A DNA stretch of 64,000 nt from Hyphomicrobiales bacterium (lineage in GTDB: Bacteria > Pseudomonadota > Alphaproteobacteria > Rhizobiales > Rhizobiaceae): the NCBI GenBank assembly GCA_900473205.1, contig UCLB01000010.1:1-64000 (forward strand), in the 5' to 3' direction. The position numbers and the translations under genes are program-made. Shown here in pieces: positions 47,295-56,150 of the stretch; position 1 is the stretch's first letter; each line of letters starts with the position of its first letter. The notes beneath the pieces are model-generated. The model searched no databases. It was not told the origin of the DNA and saw only the letters and a list, made by a program, of their open reading frames with translations.

Positions 47295-49367
47295 ATGAAG
47301 AAAACAGCTTTGAGCTTGGTGGCCGCGGGCCTTGCCGCAACCGTGTGGAGCGCGTGGGCTGGCCCGGCCCCTGACGGCGTCGTGCCCCTGCCCTACGTCA
47401 AACCGAATGCACCCACCTTGCCCGCCTTTCTTCCCGCGACACCTGATGTCACCGGTTCCATCATTCGCCCCAACGCACCGCTTGATGTGTCGGACCTGAA
47501 GGCCGGTCTCGATGCTCTGTCCAGCCGCGATGCGTTGCGCGCCATTTCCATTCGCAACGCCCTGCCCGCGACCAGCCTCGACCGCCACATTCTGACATGG
47601 GCCATTGCGATCTCCGGCCAGAAGGATGTTGCGTCCAGCGAAATCGCCATCGCCCAGAAGGAACTTGCCGGCTGGCCGGGCGTCTCCACCTTCCGCGCCA
47701 ATTCCGAACGCGCACTTTTGCGGGAAAACCCGCCCGCAGCGCAGGTCATTGCCACCTTCGGCACCACCAGCCCGGAAACGCCGGAAGGCACGATTGCGCT
47801 TGCATTGGCGCTGAACGCATCCGGCAACTCGGCGCAGGCGCAAAAGCTCATCCGCCAGCTGTGGGCCAGCGAAGGCATGGATACGAATCTGGAAGATCGG
47901 GTCATGGCCCAGTTTCCCGGCCTTCTCTCTGCTGCCGATCACAAGGCGCGCATGGATTACCTGATGTATCGCAGCCGCGTGAGCCAGGCGAAGCGCTTTG
48001 GCGATCTCGGCAAGGCGCCGTCGCTCTACACCGCATGGGCCGCCGTGCTGCAAAGAACGAAGAATGCACCGGCAGCACTCACTGCCGTCAGCCCCGAACT
48101 GCGCAATGATCCCGCCTATCTCTTCGCCCGCGTGGAAAACCTGCGCCATCAGCAGAAATACGAGGACGCCGCAAAGCTGCTGGCGCAAGCGCCGAAGGAT
48201 CAGGCAAAACTCGTCAATCCTGGGGAATGGTGGAACGAGCGGCGAATCATCGCCCGCGGGCTGGCCGACCTAGGCGACTTCAAACAGGCCTACCTCATCA
48301 CCGCCAACCATTCAGCGACATCGGCGGTGGATATTGCCGACGCTGAATTCCATGCGGGCTGGTACGCGCTGCGGGCGCTGCAAGACCCGGCGGCTGCGGC
48401 GAAACATTTCAACGCGCTACTCGCGACTTCGAACCGTCCACTTTCATCGTCGCGCGCCTATTATTGGCTGGGCCGCGCCGCCGAAGCTGGCGGGCCTGGC
48501 AATGCACGTGACTTTTTTACCAAGGCAGCTGCCCATCCCGGCACATTCTACGGCCAGTTGGCGGCAGCGCGAATCGGCACGACGACGATCAACGTCACCT
48601 ACCCTTCCCCCACGGACGCGGACAGACAAACCTTTGCCGACCGCGAAGCGGTGCGCGCGATAGAGCGGCTGGAAGCCGCAGGTTATAGCTGGCGCGCCGA
48701 TAGCCTCTACCGTGCATTGGCCGAACAGATCGACAGCCCCGGCGAACTCGCCATTCTTGCCGCGCGTGCGGAACGAAACAACAATCATCAGGTCTCGCTG
48801 CAAATCGGCAAGACCGCCTTCAGCCGCGGCATTGATGCCGCAGCCCTCGCCTACCCAATCGGCGTTATTCCCGGCAGCGCCAATATTTCCGGCTCCGGCA
48901 AGGCGCTCGCTTACGCAATCGCCAGACAGGAAAGCGCATTCAACCCCGCAGCCGTCTCGCCCGCCAATGCGCGTGGCCTGCTACAACTTCTGCCCGGCAC
49001 CGCCAAAGGCGTCGCCAGCCGCCACGGCATGGATTTCACCCAAGCCAAGCTGACGACCGATGCAGGCTACAACGCCACGCTCGGCGCTCACTATCTCGGC
49101 GAACAGATCGACAGCTTCGGCGGCTCCTACATCCTTACCTTCGTTGCCTACAATGCAGGCCCCAAACGCGTCCCGGAATGGATCACCCGCTACGGCGACC
49201 CGCGCGGCAAACCCATCGACGACGTGGTCGACTGGATCGAGCGCATCCCCTTCCCCGAAACCCGGAACTACGTGCAGCGGGTCATGGAAAACTACCAAAT
49301 CTACAAAACCCGCCTCGGCGAAAAAGCCGACATCGTCTCCGACCTAAGGAACGGCCGCCCGGGCTGA
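47295..49367 (+). CDS. Soluble lytic murein transglycosylase (SLT family)
   Basis: About 690 residues. Signal peptide (MKKTALSLVAAGLAAT) then a long superhelical, TPR-like region (about 60-480) and a C-terminal SLT domain with the catalytic Glu in ARQESAFNPAAVS, GLLQLLPGTAKG and a later AYNAGPKRV motif. It cleaves peptidoglycan to 1,6-anhydromuropeptides in the periplasm. The layout matches Slt70. Strong terminator downstream. Confidence 0.93.
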   Translation: MKKTALSLVAAGLAATVWSAWAGPAPDGVVPLPYVKPNAPTLPAFLPATPDVTGSIIRPNAPLDVSDLKAGLDALSSRDALRAISIRNALPATSLDRHILTWAIAISGQKDVASSEIAIAQKELAGWPGVSTFRANSERALLRENPPAAQVIATFGTTSPETPEGTIALALALNASGNSAQAQKLIRQLWASEGMDTNLEDRVMAQFPGLLSAADHKARMDYLMYRSRVSQAKRFGDLGKAPSLYTAWAAVLQRTKNAPAALTAVSPELRNDPAYLFARVENLRHQQKYEDAAKLLAQAPKDQAKLVNPGEWWNERRIIARGLADLGDFKQAYLITANHSATSAVDIADAEFHAGWYALRALQDPAAAAKHFNALLATSNRPLSSSRAYYWLGRAAEAGGPGNARDFFTKAAAHPGTFYGQLAAARIGTTTINVTYPSPTDADRQTFADREAVRAIERLEAAGYSWRADSLYRALAEQIDSPGELAILAARAERNNNHQVSLQIGKTAFSRGIDAAALAYPIGVIPGSANISGSGKALAYAIARQESAFNPAAVSPANARGLLQLLPGTAKGVASRHGMDFTQAKLTTDAGYNATLGAHYLGEQIDSFGGSYILTFVAYNAGPKRVPEWITRYGDPRGKPIDDVVDWIERIPFPETRNYVQRVMENYQIYKTRLGEKADIVSDLRNGRPG

Positions 49368-49394
49368 GCTGCGCGCCGGATGTGAGCAGGATGT

Positions 49395-49423
49395 AAAGCG
49401 CCGAGCGATCGGCGCTTTTTTTG
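49395..49423 (+). terminator. Rho-independent terminator after the transglycosylase
   Basis: GCGCCGA/TCGGCGC stem with AAA before and a long T-run after. Confidence 0.9.
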
Positions 49424-49485
49424 TTTGCAAGCGCTGACCGGGAGCTTCGACCAACTCGACGTGCACAAGCGCCAACCGAAAACGA

Positions 49486-49514
49486 AAAAGCCCGGCTCAA
49501 GAGCCGGGCTTTCC
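49486..49514 (-). terminator. Rho-independent terminator of porin copy 1
   Basis: Read on the minus strand: AGCCCGGCTC/GAGCCGGGCT with a four-base region between and a T-run after. It is palindromic in both directions. Confidence 0.9.
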
Positions 49515-49540
49515 TTTGATTGACTGGAAGTCAGATCAGA

Positions 49541-50647
49541 TTAGAAGTCGCGCTGAAGGCGAACGAAGCCGGTGACCTGATCGTCGGCACCATCTTCGTC
49601 GTAATAGTTTGCAGTAACCTTCGTGGACAGGCCGTCGGTGATTTTGTAATCAACCGTTACACCGGCAGTCCATGCGTCGCGGCTGGAGAAATCGTTCGTG
49701 ACGATAGCAGTGCCAGTGGATTCGAACACGCCGCCAACCAGCGAACCAAAGTCAGCCGAAGTGGACACGTTTGCAAGATACTGCGCAGCTGGAGTAATTG
49801 TCAGCTTGTCAGTTGCCTTGATCGCGTATTCTGCAGCAACTGTCCACTCAGACAGCGCGTAGTAAGCGTTAGGGCCAGATGCCCAAACACCTGCGAGGCC
49901 GAGTGTGCCAGGACCGATGTCAGCAAACACCATACCGCGGATGGCACCTTCTTCCTGATCAACGTCATAAGAACCGATCAGCTGAAGAGTTGCAGCGCCA
50001 AACTTCGCGCCCAAACCAGCGGTGATGCCTACGTTATTGTCAGCTTCCTGTGTTCCGAGAAGGTTTCCAAGGCCGTCGTCACCGGTGATGTTTACGAAGT
50101 CAGCGCCCGTGCCTTCCAGTTCGTCAACCGAAACGCCAGCCCAGAAAGAACCCGCATCGTATGTGTAACGAATGGAATTGAACAGTGTGTTGGAAGACAG
50201 AAGGTCTGTTTCGCCCGAGAGATCGTCATCCCACCAGCTGTAGAACTTACCGACCTTCAAGCCGCCGAGTTCAATGAATGCCTGCTGAATGTTGAGGCCC
50301 GAGTCGCCATCACGTTCAGCATCGCCACGGAATTCGATGAAGCCACGCAGAGCGCCGAGTTCGGTGTCTGTGCGAGTGTCAACGTTGAACTGAGCGCGCG
50401 TGAAAGAGTTCCAGTCAGATGTGCCGGACAGGTCGCGACCAAAGCTGGTCTGGAAACGAACGTAACCGCCGAACTTCAGGCAGGTTTCGGTGCCTGGAAT
50501 GTAGAAGAAGCCTGTTCCGAAAGCGTCGCAAACGCGAACGTATTCCAGGGGCTCTGGCTCAGCAGCGACGATAGCGTCGGCAGCCTGGGCGCCGGATACT
50601 GCTGCGAGAGCCGCAGCGGAGCCGATCAAAAGGCTCTTGATGTTCAT
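49541..50647 (-). CDS. ropA: RopA/Omp-type porin, tandem copy 1
   Basis: 368 residues. Signal peptide (MNIKSLLIGSAAALAAVSGAQA) and a 16-strand-type alphaproteobacterial porin (Porin_2) beginning EYVRVCDAFGTGFFYIPG, with two Cys near the N terminus and the C-terminal FVRLQRDF ending in Phe. The family forms trimeric outer-membrane channels. The N-terminal ~70 residues match copy 2 almost perfectly; the surface loops differ. A GAGGTCATC ribosome site precedes the ATG. Confidence 0.92.
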   Translation of the reverse strand: MNIKSLLIGSAAALAAVSGAQAADAIVAAEPEPLEYVRVCDAFGTGFFYIPGTETCLKFGGYVRFQTSFGRDLSGTSDWNSFTRAQFNVDTRTDTELGALRGFIEFRGDAERDGDSGLNIQQAFIELGGLKVGKFYSWWDDDLSGETDLLSSNTLFNSIRYTYDAGSFWAGVSVDELEGTGADFVNITGDDGLGNLLGTQEADNNVGITAGLGAKFGAATLQLIGSYDVDQEEGAIRGMVFADIGPGTLGLAGVWASGPNAYYALSEWTVAAEYAIKATDKLTITPAAQYLANVSTSADFGSLVGGVFESTGTAIVTNDFSSRDAWTAGVTVDYKITDGLSTKVTANYYDEDGADDQVTGFVRLQRDF

Positions 50648-50901
50648 GATGACCTCCAAGTCAATTCGTCAGGAAGCAGCGGGTGGGAAAGTGCTGTCCT
50701 TGAAATCGATTAAAGCCATAACGAAAGATTCGCGCAATCTTGAAAGAAGTGATTTGGAAGCAATCGCGAACCGATGCCGCCATGCTGTTGCAACTTCGTC
50801 ACAAATCGACCGCGAGCTGGCCAAGGTATTAATCGTCTCTTAATGCCACATCGTTCAGCGCGACTATTCGCATCAAGATAACCAACACGAAACCACGAAA
50901 C

Positions 50902-50930
50902 AAAAAACCCGGCTCTAAAGCCGGGTTTTC
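50902..50930 (-). terminator. Rho-independent terminator of porin copy 2
   Basis: Read on the minus strand: AAAACCCGGCT/AGCCGGGTTTT stem and a T-run; it resembles the copy 1 terminator. Confidence 0.9.
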
Positions 50931-50955
50931 CATCACTGACAAAAGTCAGATCAGA

Positions 50956-52059
50956 TTAGAACGTGCGCTGAAGGCGAACGAAGCCAGTGACCTGGTCGTC
51001 AGCGTTGTCGGCGTCGATGTAGTTAACAGTCATCTTGGTGGTCAGGCCGTCAGTGATTTTGTAATCAACCGTCAAGCCAGCCTTCCAAGCGTCGTCGTTG
51101 GACCAATCGCCAGCACGAATGCCGTCGAATGCATCGCCAGAACCGTTGAGGTCGGCAACAGATGCTGCGCTTGCGATGTTCTTGTAGTACTGTGCGCCAG
51201 GAGTGATAGTCAAACGCTCAGTTGCCTTGATTGCGTATTCTGCAGCAATAGCCCATTCAGCCTGCGCGTAGTAAGCGTTAGGACCAGAAGACCATACGCC
51301 ACCGAGACCAAACGTACCAGGACCGATGTCAGCAGTGCCGATCAGACGAACAGCGCCTTCTTCCTGATCAACGTCGTAGCCACCAATCAGAGCAAGCGTT
51401 GCGCCGCCGAGCTTCGTACCTACGCCAGCAGCAATACCTACGTTATTGTCAGCTTCAGTCGTACCTGTTGGGAAAACGCCGAGAACTGGAGTTCCACCAA
51501 CGGCTACAAAGTCAGCGCCTGTGCCTTCCAGTTCATCAACCGAAACGCCAGCCCAGAAAGAGCCTGCATCGTAGGTGTAACGAATGGAGTTGAACAGTGT
51601 TTCGTTGCCGAGGTCGTCTGTTTCGCCAGAAAGACCATCATCCCACCAGCTGTAGAACTTACCGACCTTCAGGCCGCCGAGCTCGATGAAAGCCTGCTGG
51701 ATGTTGAGAGCGGAATCGCCGTCACGTTCAGCATTGCCGCGGAATTCGATGAAGCCGCGCAGAGCACCGAGCTCAGTGTCTGTACGTGTGTCAACGTTGA
51801 ACTGGGCGCGCGTGAATGTGTTCCAGTCAGAAGTGCCGGATTCATCGCGACCGAAGTCTGTCTGGAAACGAACGTAACCAGAGAACTTCAGGCAGGTTTC
51901 AGTGCCAGGAATGTAGAAGAAGCCTGTTCCGAAAGCGTCGCAAACGCGAACGTATTCCAGGGGCTCTGGCTCAGCAGCGACGATTGCGTCGGCAGCCTGG
52001 GCGCCAGATACTGCTGCGAGAGCTGCAGCGGAGCCGATCAAAAGGCTCTTGATGTTCAT
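50956..52059 (-). CDS. ropA: RopA/Omp-type porin, tandem copy 2
   Basis: 367 residues, the upstream tandem paralogue of the porin at 49541. The signal peptide and first barrel strands are the same, and most strand segments are conserved; differences cluster in loops (for example, around VNITGDD in copy 1 against AVGGTPV in copy 2). It ends VRLQRTF. A GGAGGT ribosome site precedes the ATG. The two copies each have their own terminator, so they are separate units from a tandem duplication. Confidence 0.92.
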   Translation of the reverse strand: MNIKSLLIGSAAALAAVSGAQAADAIVAAEPEPLEYVRVCDAFGTGFFYIPGTETCLKFSGYVRFQTDFGRDESGTSDWNTFTRAQFNVDTRTDTELGALRGFIEFRGNAERDGDSALNIQQAFIELGGLKVGKFYSWWDDGLSGETDDLGNETLFNSIRYTYDAGSFWAGVSVDELEGTGADFVAVGGTPVLGVFPTGTTEADNNVGIAAGVGTKLGGATLALIGGYDVDQEEGAVRLIGTADIGPGTFGLGGVWSSGPNAYYAQAEWAIAAEYAIKATERLTITPGAQYYKNIASAASVADLNGSGDAFDGIRAGDWSNDDAWKAGLTVDYKITDGLTTKMTVNYIDADNADDQVTGFVRLQRTF

Positions 52060-52695
52060 GTTGACCTCCAGTCAAGTTTCAAAAGGGTCTGGGTTCTTAA
52101 GCTGAAGGACAGCATTCCCTGCCCCATTCCCGTGTTTTCTGAAAACGGACGATCCACCGCCGCGCTTCCGTTGCTGAAAATACGGAAGCTCGCCGCGCTT
52201 GCAATCGGCAAAAGCAGTTATGACAGGTTTCCCAAGCTGCTTCATCTCAAGATGTTGCCAAAAACACACATTCGGGTCCGTGAACTATGACAAAGGTTTA
52301 CAAGATATTAAAATATCTCTTTTGAATCTGGTGCTTATAGCGTGGTGGAAAACAACCCACAGGGCGGGCAACATAGGATAGGCTACCAAAACCACACGAT
52401 TTTTGCCGTTTGGTTTGCACTAGAGCGCATGATCCCATCGCCCCGCTGATCTCGATTTAGACCAAAACAGTCGTGTGAGGCATCCGTTGGCGACAGAATC
52501 ATCAACTGCTCAATTCGTCGTAGTTCGAATCGAACCCGGAATTTTTTCCACATCCAACCTCGAAGTCATGGTGACTTTGATATCTACGGAAAGGTCGGAC
52601 CGTCCAGTATCTGCTAACGAGCCGATGTTGCTTCGGGCAACATGGAACCGGAAATAGTTATGCACGTTAGCCTTCACTTAAGGGAGATAAAACCA
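52060..52695. other. Intergenic region upstream of porin copy 2
   Basis: About 640 bases without a gene I can support. It holds the porin promoter, a TAGAGCG repeat core at 52421 and a short open frame at 52475 with no ribosome site or recognisable motif. It is more AT-rich than the flanking genes. Confidence 0.55.
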
Positions 52696-52956
52696 ATGAA
52701 ACTTTTGAACGCAGCGATTTGCCTTATATCCGTCGGCATCCTAAGCGGATGTGTTGATGACCGTGGATACCGCAGTGGAGGTTATTTCACTGGAGTGTAT
52801 TATCGGTCTTACGATCGTGATAGAGGTTTTAGAGACTACGATCGCCGCGATCGTTACAATCGCGATTATAATCGCGGCAGTGATCGGCGCGAAGGACGGA
52901 TCGAACGTCGTGCGGGAGATAGACCAAACGATGCATGGATCAGACGATTCCAATAA
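52696..52956 (+). CDS. Small Arg/Asp/Tyr-rich lipoprotein
   Basis: 86 residues. A GGGAGATAA ribosome site precedes the ATG. The signal peptide ends in a lipobox (ILSGC), with Asp at +2/+3 after Cys, which in E. coli would keep it in the inner membrane. The mature part is low complexity: YRSYDRDRG, YDRRDRYNRDY and similar Arg/Asp/Tyr repeats. The DNA there contains many CGATCG/CGCGAT palindromes. The function is unknown. Confidence 0.6.
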   Translation: MKLLNAAICLISVGILSGCVDDRGYRSGGYFTGVYYRSYDRDRGFRDYDRRDRYNRDYNRGSDRREGRIERRAGDRPNDAWIRRFQ

Positions 52957-53331
52957 GCGGAAACGTACTTGTTAGACTGCATGTAGCAGTCCCTCGAATA
53001 AGAGACTTTTGCACCAAGCCGTTCAGCTATATCGCGATGCGACGGTGATGATCATGTGTAACAGTATCAATCTGGTGAAAACTGCATATAATGGCGGAAC
53101 CTTGGCTGAATTTGTCTGGATGGGAAAGAGCTGGAGAGTTGTTGATCGGAGTGTTCAGCAGAAAAAGATGATCCGGCGGCGCCGTGAATGCCACGTTTTC
53201 ACCTCCTCAGCCTTAATCTGCTTTACGTTTCGAACCGCGAGGAACTGGAAGTAACTAAAATACGGAAAAGCTCGATGAGATTGAAAAAGCGCTTGATTTG
53301 AAAAGTGAAAGAACCTAATCACCCCTCTACC
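52957..53331. other. Intergenic region upstream of tRNA-Ser
   Basis: About 375 bases with no gene I can support. An open frame at 53009-53254 (81 residues) has no ribosome site and no recognisable motif. The tRNA promoter should lie just before 53332; TTGAAA-like and TGAAAG elements are seen but not firm. Confidence 0.45.
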
Positions 53332-55276
53332 GGAGAGGTGGCCGAGTGGTCGAAGGCGCTCCCCTGCTAAGGGAGTATACGTCAAAAGCGTATCGTGGGT
53401 TCGAATCCCATCCTCTCCGCCATCTGCGTTCATATGTACGAACCCCTGACACAGACGGATTAAGCTGACTTAGGCGTGCTTGATCGACCCCGTCCTCCAG
53501 GTCAGAGATGAAACCCTGAATGTCGATGTGATTCTTTCCGACAATTACCGCTGCCACAATCGAGCGCAGATATACTTTTGCGACTTTTCTGTTTTCTCCG
53601 AATAGAACTTCCAGAATATCGTGTCGGAAAAGGTCGACGCTCTCGGGCGTTATCTCGCTCGCGTAATTAGAACTTTTGCGAAGCATGTCCGAAAGCATCT
53701 GATTCGCCGCCCTGAGTTCAATTGAGACGGCTGTCACGTCATTCTGATAGGGAATTTGGTCAGCGACGGATGGTATTTGCTTGGCGATTGCAAATAGGCC
53801 CGTTAGTGCCACTTCCGCTTTGTTAATGCGCGCGCGCAACTCAGGAACCAGCCCGCTTTCACGTTCCCTGGCCAGCGTTTGCCTCTCCCTTAATTTGGTA
53901 AGCAGTTCAAGCAATCTTTCCGAGGAGAGTACTTGATCTTTGACCTGCTCCAACACAACCGCATCGAGCATGTCCTCTCTGACTCTGGGGCGAGGGCAGA
54001 TGTTTTTATGGGCTGCGTTTGGGGCAATGAGGTTTGTACCTCTATTATCGCTACTGCACCTGTAGTAGCGATATACCTTGCCGAGCTTTCCTGTTCCCGT
54101 ACCAAGAGTCATGGATGCCCCACACGCGCATCTGGCAATGCCGGACAGCAAAAGCGGACTGCCCACAAGTTTGGCACCGCCCTTTCGAGGGTTCCGCTCC
54201 TCAAACATTTCCTGAACTTTGTCAAAATCGGCTCTGGATATGATTTCCGGCACTTTCAGCCGTAACGCCTCCTGTCTTTCTTGAAACTGATGTTCCACTT
54301 GGCTAACCCCCCAAAAATAATCTCCGTAATATGCAGAGTTGGTAAGAATCCGATGGAGGCCCTGTGCGGCCCAGGTCGATCCATTCCTGGTTCGGTACCC
54401 TTGAGCATTTATCAATCTAACGATACCTTTCACACCCAGTGGCCCGCTGGTTCCATCGCCATACACCGCCAAGGAGTACACTTTTTCTACGAGGACACTT
54501 TCTTGCTGGTTGATCTGCAAAATCGAGCGTTGTGAATTTTCTGGACTGGCTACGCACTCATAACCGTAGGGAGGAACGCCCCCCGGCCAAAATCCCTTAT
54601 CAACCATGCGTCTTCGGGCACGCGTTGAATCGACTGACGACCGTAGCGAATAAAACTCGTCCATGAGGTTGGTCAATCGCATTGCCACCATACCACCAGC
54701 GTCCTTTGAAAAGCTCTGGGTGATCGAAAGTATTTCGACATTCTTCTGGTGTAAGAGCGCTTCAAAAACCATGTAGTCCCTAGTTGAACGAGAGAACCTC
54801 GACGTGTTGTGAATCAAGATTTTGTCAAAGGGCGGATCGCCTTCACAAGACGCGTCTGTGATCATGTTCTTGAATTCTCTACGAGCGGTCGATTTCGCAG
54901 ATTTTCCTGGCTCGTAGTAGACAGCAACGACTTCCCACCCTTGTTGATCACAAAATCTACGAAGCTGGCTTTCTTGGTCCGGCATTGAAAGATCGCTTCG
55001 AACACTTCGGTCGCTGGAGACACGAACATACAGTGCTGCACGAACGGTAGCCTTCGGGGCGGAAACTATCGATAAACCGGTTGGAGTTGCCTGCCGCTTT
55101 CTGCGCTCCGCCGTACTTTCTTTTTTGGCCTTCCGAGTAAATACGTCAGAGATGAAATCTTGCAGAGGATTTCTCGTTTCCGTGTGGAGAGGACTGGCGG
55201 CAGCGGACACGTTTCTGGAAGGCCGACCCTTTGACTTTTTCGCCGAAGAACTTGATCCATTGATTGCTTTTTTCAT
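53327..55276 (-). CDS. Large serine recombinase (site-specific integrase)
   Basis: About 649 residues from ATG 55276 with a GGAG site. A basic N-terminal extension (1-75) precedes the resolvase domain, catalytic Ser in LYVRVSSD, with Arg-containing IHNTSRFSRS; then the Recombinase domain (FWPGGVPPYGYEC), a zinc ribbon (CACGAS and later Cys residues) and a C-terminal coiled coil. Large serine recombinases integrate phages and islands without host factors. The last 31 codons and the stop come from the antisense of tRNA-Ser and bases beyond it, so the C terminus depends on the integration site. Serine recombinases rarely use tRNA genes. Confidence 0.9.
   Translation of the reverse strand: MKKAINGSSSSAKKSKGRPSRNVSAAASPLHTETRNPLQDFISDVFTRKAKKESTAERRKRQATPTGLSIVSAPKATVRAALYVRVSSDRSVRSDLSMPDQESQLRRFCDQQGWEVVAVYYEPGKSAKSTARREFKNMITDASCEGDPPFDKILIHNTSRFSRSTRDYMVFEALLHQKNVEILSITQSFSKDAGGMVAMRLTNLMDEFYSLRSSVDSTRARRRMVDKGFWPGGVPPYGYECVASPENSQRSILQINQQESVLVEKVYSLAVYGDGTSGPLGVKGIVRLINAQGYRTRNGSTWAAQGLHRILTNSAYYGDYFWGVSQVEHQFQERQEALRLKVPEIISRADFDKVQEMFEERNPRKGGAKLVGSPLLLSGIARCACGASMTLGTGTGKLGKVYRYYRCSSDNRGTNLIAPNAAHKNICPRPRVREDMLDAVVLEQVKDQVLSSERLLELLTKLRERQTLARERESGLVPELRARINKAEVALTGLFAIAKQIPSVADQIPYQNDVTAVSIELRAANQMLSDMLRKSSNYASEITPESVDLFRHDILEVLFGENRKVAKVYLRSIVAAVIVGKNHIDIQGFISDLEDGVDQARLSQLNPSVSGVRTYERRWRRGWDSNPRYAFDVYSLSRGAPSTTRPPLR
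53332..53422 (+). tRNA. tRNA-Ser (anticodon GCU)
   Basis: Class II tRNA of 91 bases with an encoded CCA. The acceptor stem GGAGAGG pairs with CCTCTCC, the anticodon loop CTGCTAA has anticodon GCT at 53366-53368, the variable arm is long (as in tRNA-Ser), and the T loop is GGTTCGAATCC. It is the junction of the chromosome with the accessory island. The recombinase frame on the other strand reads through it. Confidence 0.97.
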
Positions 55277-55289
55277 TTGTCTAACTCCG

Positions 55290-55607
55290 TTAAACACAGC
55301 GTGTTGGTTTGGTTTTCAAGATTGTTGCGATCGCAGTAATCTCTCGCTCTGTAGCGCGAGCAGGTAGAGCAACCGAGTTAGACACTGTCCATTTCGACGC
55401 GTTTAGTCGGCAAATCTGATTTAGTCTTTGCAAGATAGCCGAGTGGACGTCTGCGGTCGGCTCGTAGGTATGTTCCGGTACCGCCGCGGTTTTGGACCGG
55501 TGTCGGTAGCGGCGTGGTGATTGACAATCTCCAACGGTGCGCACCACCATTGTTCCTGTTCGATTGTCTTGACCCTTGGTATTTCCATTTTCGTAATCGA
55601 TGGTCAT
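55290..55607 (-). CDS. Small basic protein upstream of the recombinase
   Basis: 105 residues from an ATG at 55607 behind a GAGGTGG site. The stop is 13 bases before the recombinase start, so the two genes look like one operon. The sequence is basic, with a Thr/Gly/Asn-rich start and a C-terminal helical stretch (ARATEREITAIATIL). I do not recognise a family. It could be a recombination directionality factor or regulator, which are often small genes beside large serine recombinases, but this is inference. Confidence 0.5.
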   Translation of the reverse strand: MTIDYENGNTKGQDNRTGTMVVRTVGDCQSPRRYRHRSKTAAVPEHTYEPTADVHSAILQRLNQICRLNASKWTVSNSVALPARATEREITAIATILKTKPTRCV

Positions 55608-56150
55608 GCGTACCACCTCGGTTACCGGACCCAGTATCTGACTGCTGACCTCTCGCCACATCACAGCCTCGGGGTTTGCACCTACAGTGAAACAAATTTC
55701 TTAAAATGAGTCAACAAACTATTGAAATCATTAATTAAAACAAAAATGCAATGATAGACCTCGCGCTTTGAAAAAAATTTGGATGCGCAGGAAAATATCG
55801 TTGGGGTCTTCTGAGAAAGACCTTAGGTTTTCAATTTTTTGTAGAAGTGCGGTTTGACTGCATCCATTGAGAAATCATCGATTGCGAACATCCGGTGTAG
55901 GTCTCTTCCTACGACAAAAATGCTCCTATGAGCGGTGCGTAATAAATGCATGAAATTCAGACGCAGGATGGAGATTCAAACTATCTGCGCAAAAAATTGT
56001 AACGGAACTAAATCGGTAGCGTAATAGATTTTGTAAAATTGTGTGTGGGACGAGCAGGAACATAGGCGTTCCTTGCTTTTTACATTATTGTACGGCTGCA
56101 GAAGCGTAGGTTAGACCATTGCGGCACCATGTGTGGCGGTTCAGAGATGC
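55608..56150. other. AT-rich non-coding gap in the island
   Basis: About 540 bases with no supported gene, markedly AT-rich, likely carrying the recombinase operon promoter. No obvious repeat or RNA structure was found. Confidence 0.55.

Noticed and set aside
46965..48188. Long minus-strand frame of 407 residues
   Set aside because: It is the complement of the lytic transglycosylase gene, which has a clear signal peptide and SLT domain.
49520..50713. Plus-strand 397-residue frame
   Set aside because: Complement of the porin gene, which has a signal peptide and barrel pattern.
52475..52657. 60-residue frame upstream of the small lipoprotein
   Set aside because: No ribosome site or motif, and it overlaps the likely promoter of the lipoprotein gene.
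53009..53254. 81-residue frame upstream of tRNA-Ser
   Set aside because: No start signal or motif; it lies in a poorly coding gap.
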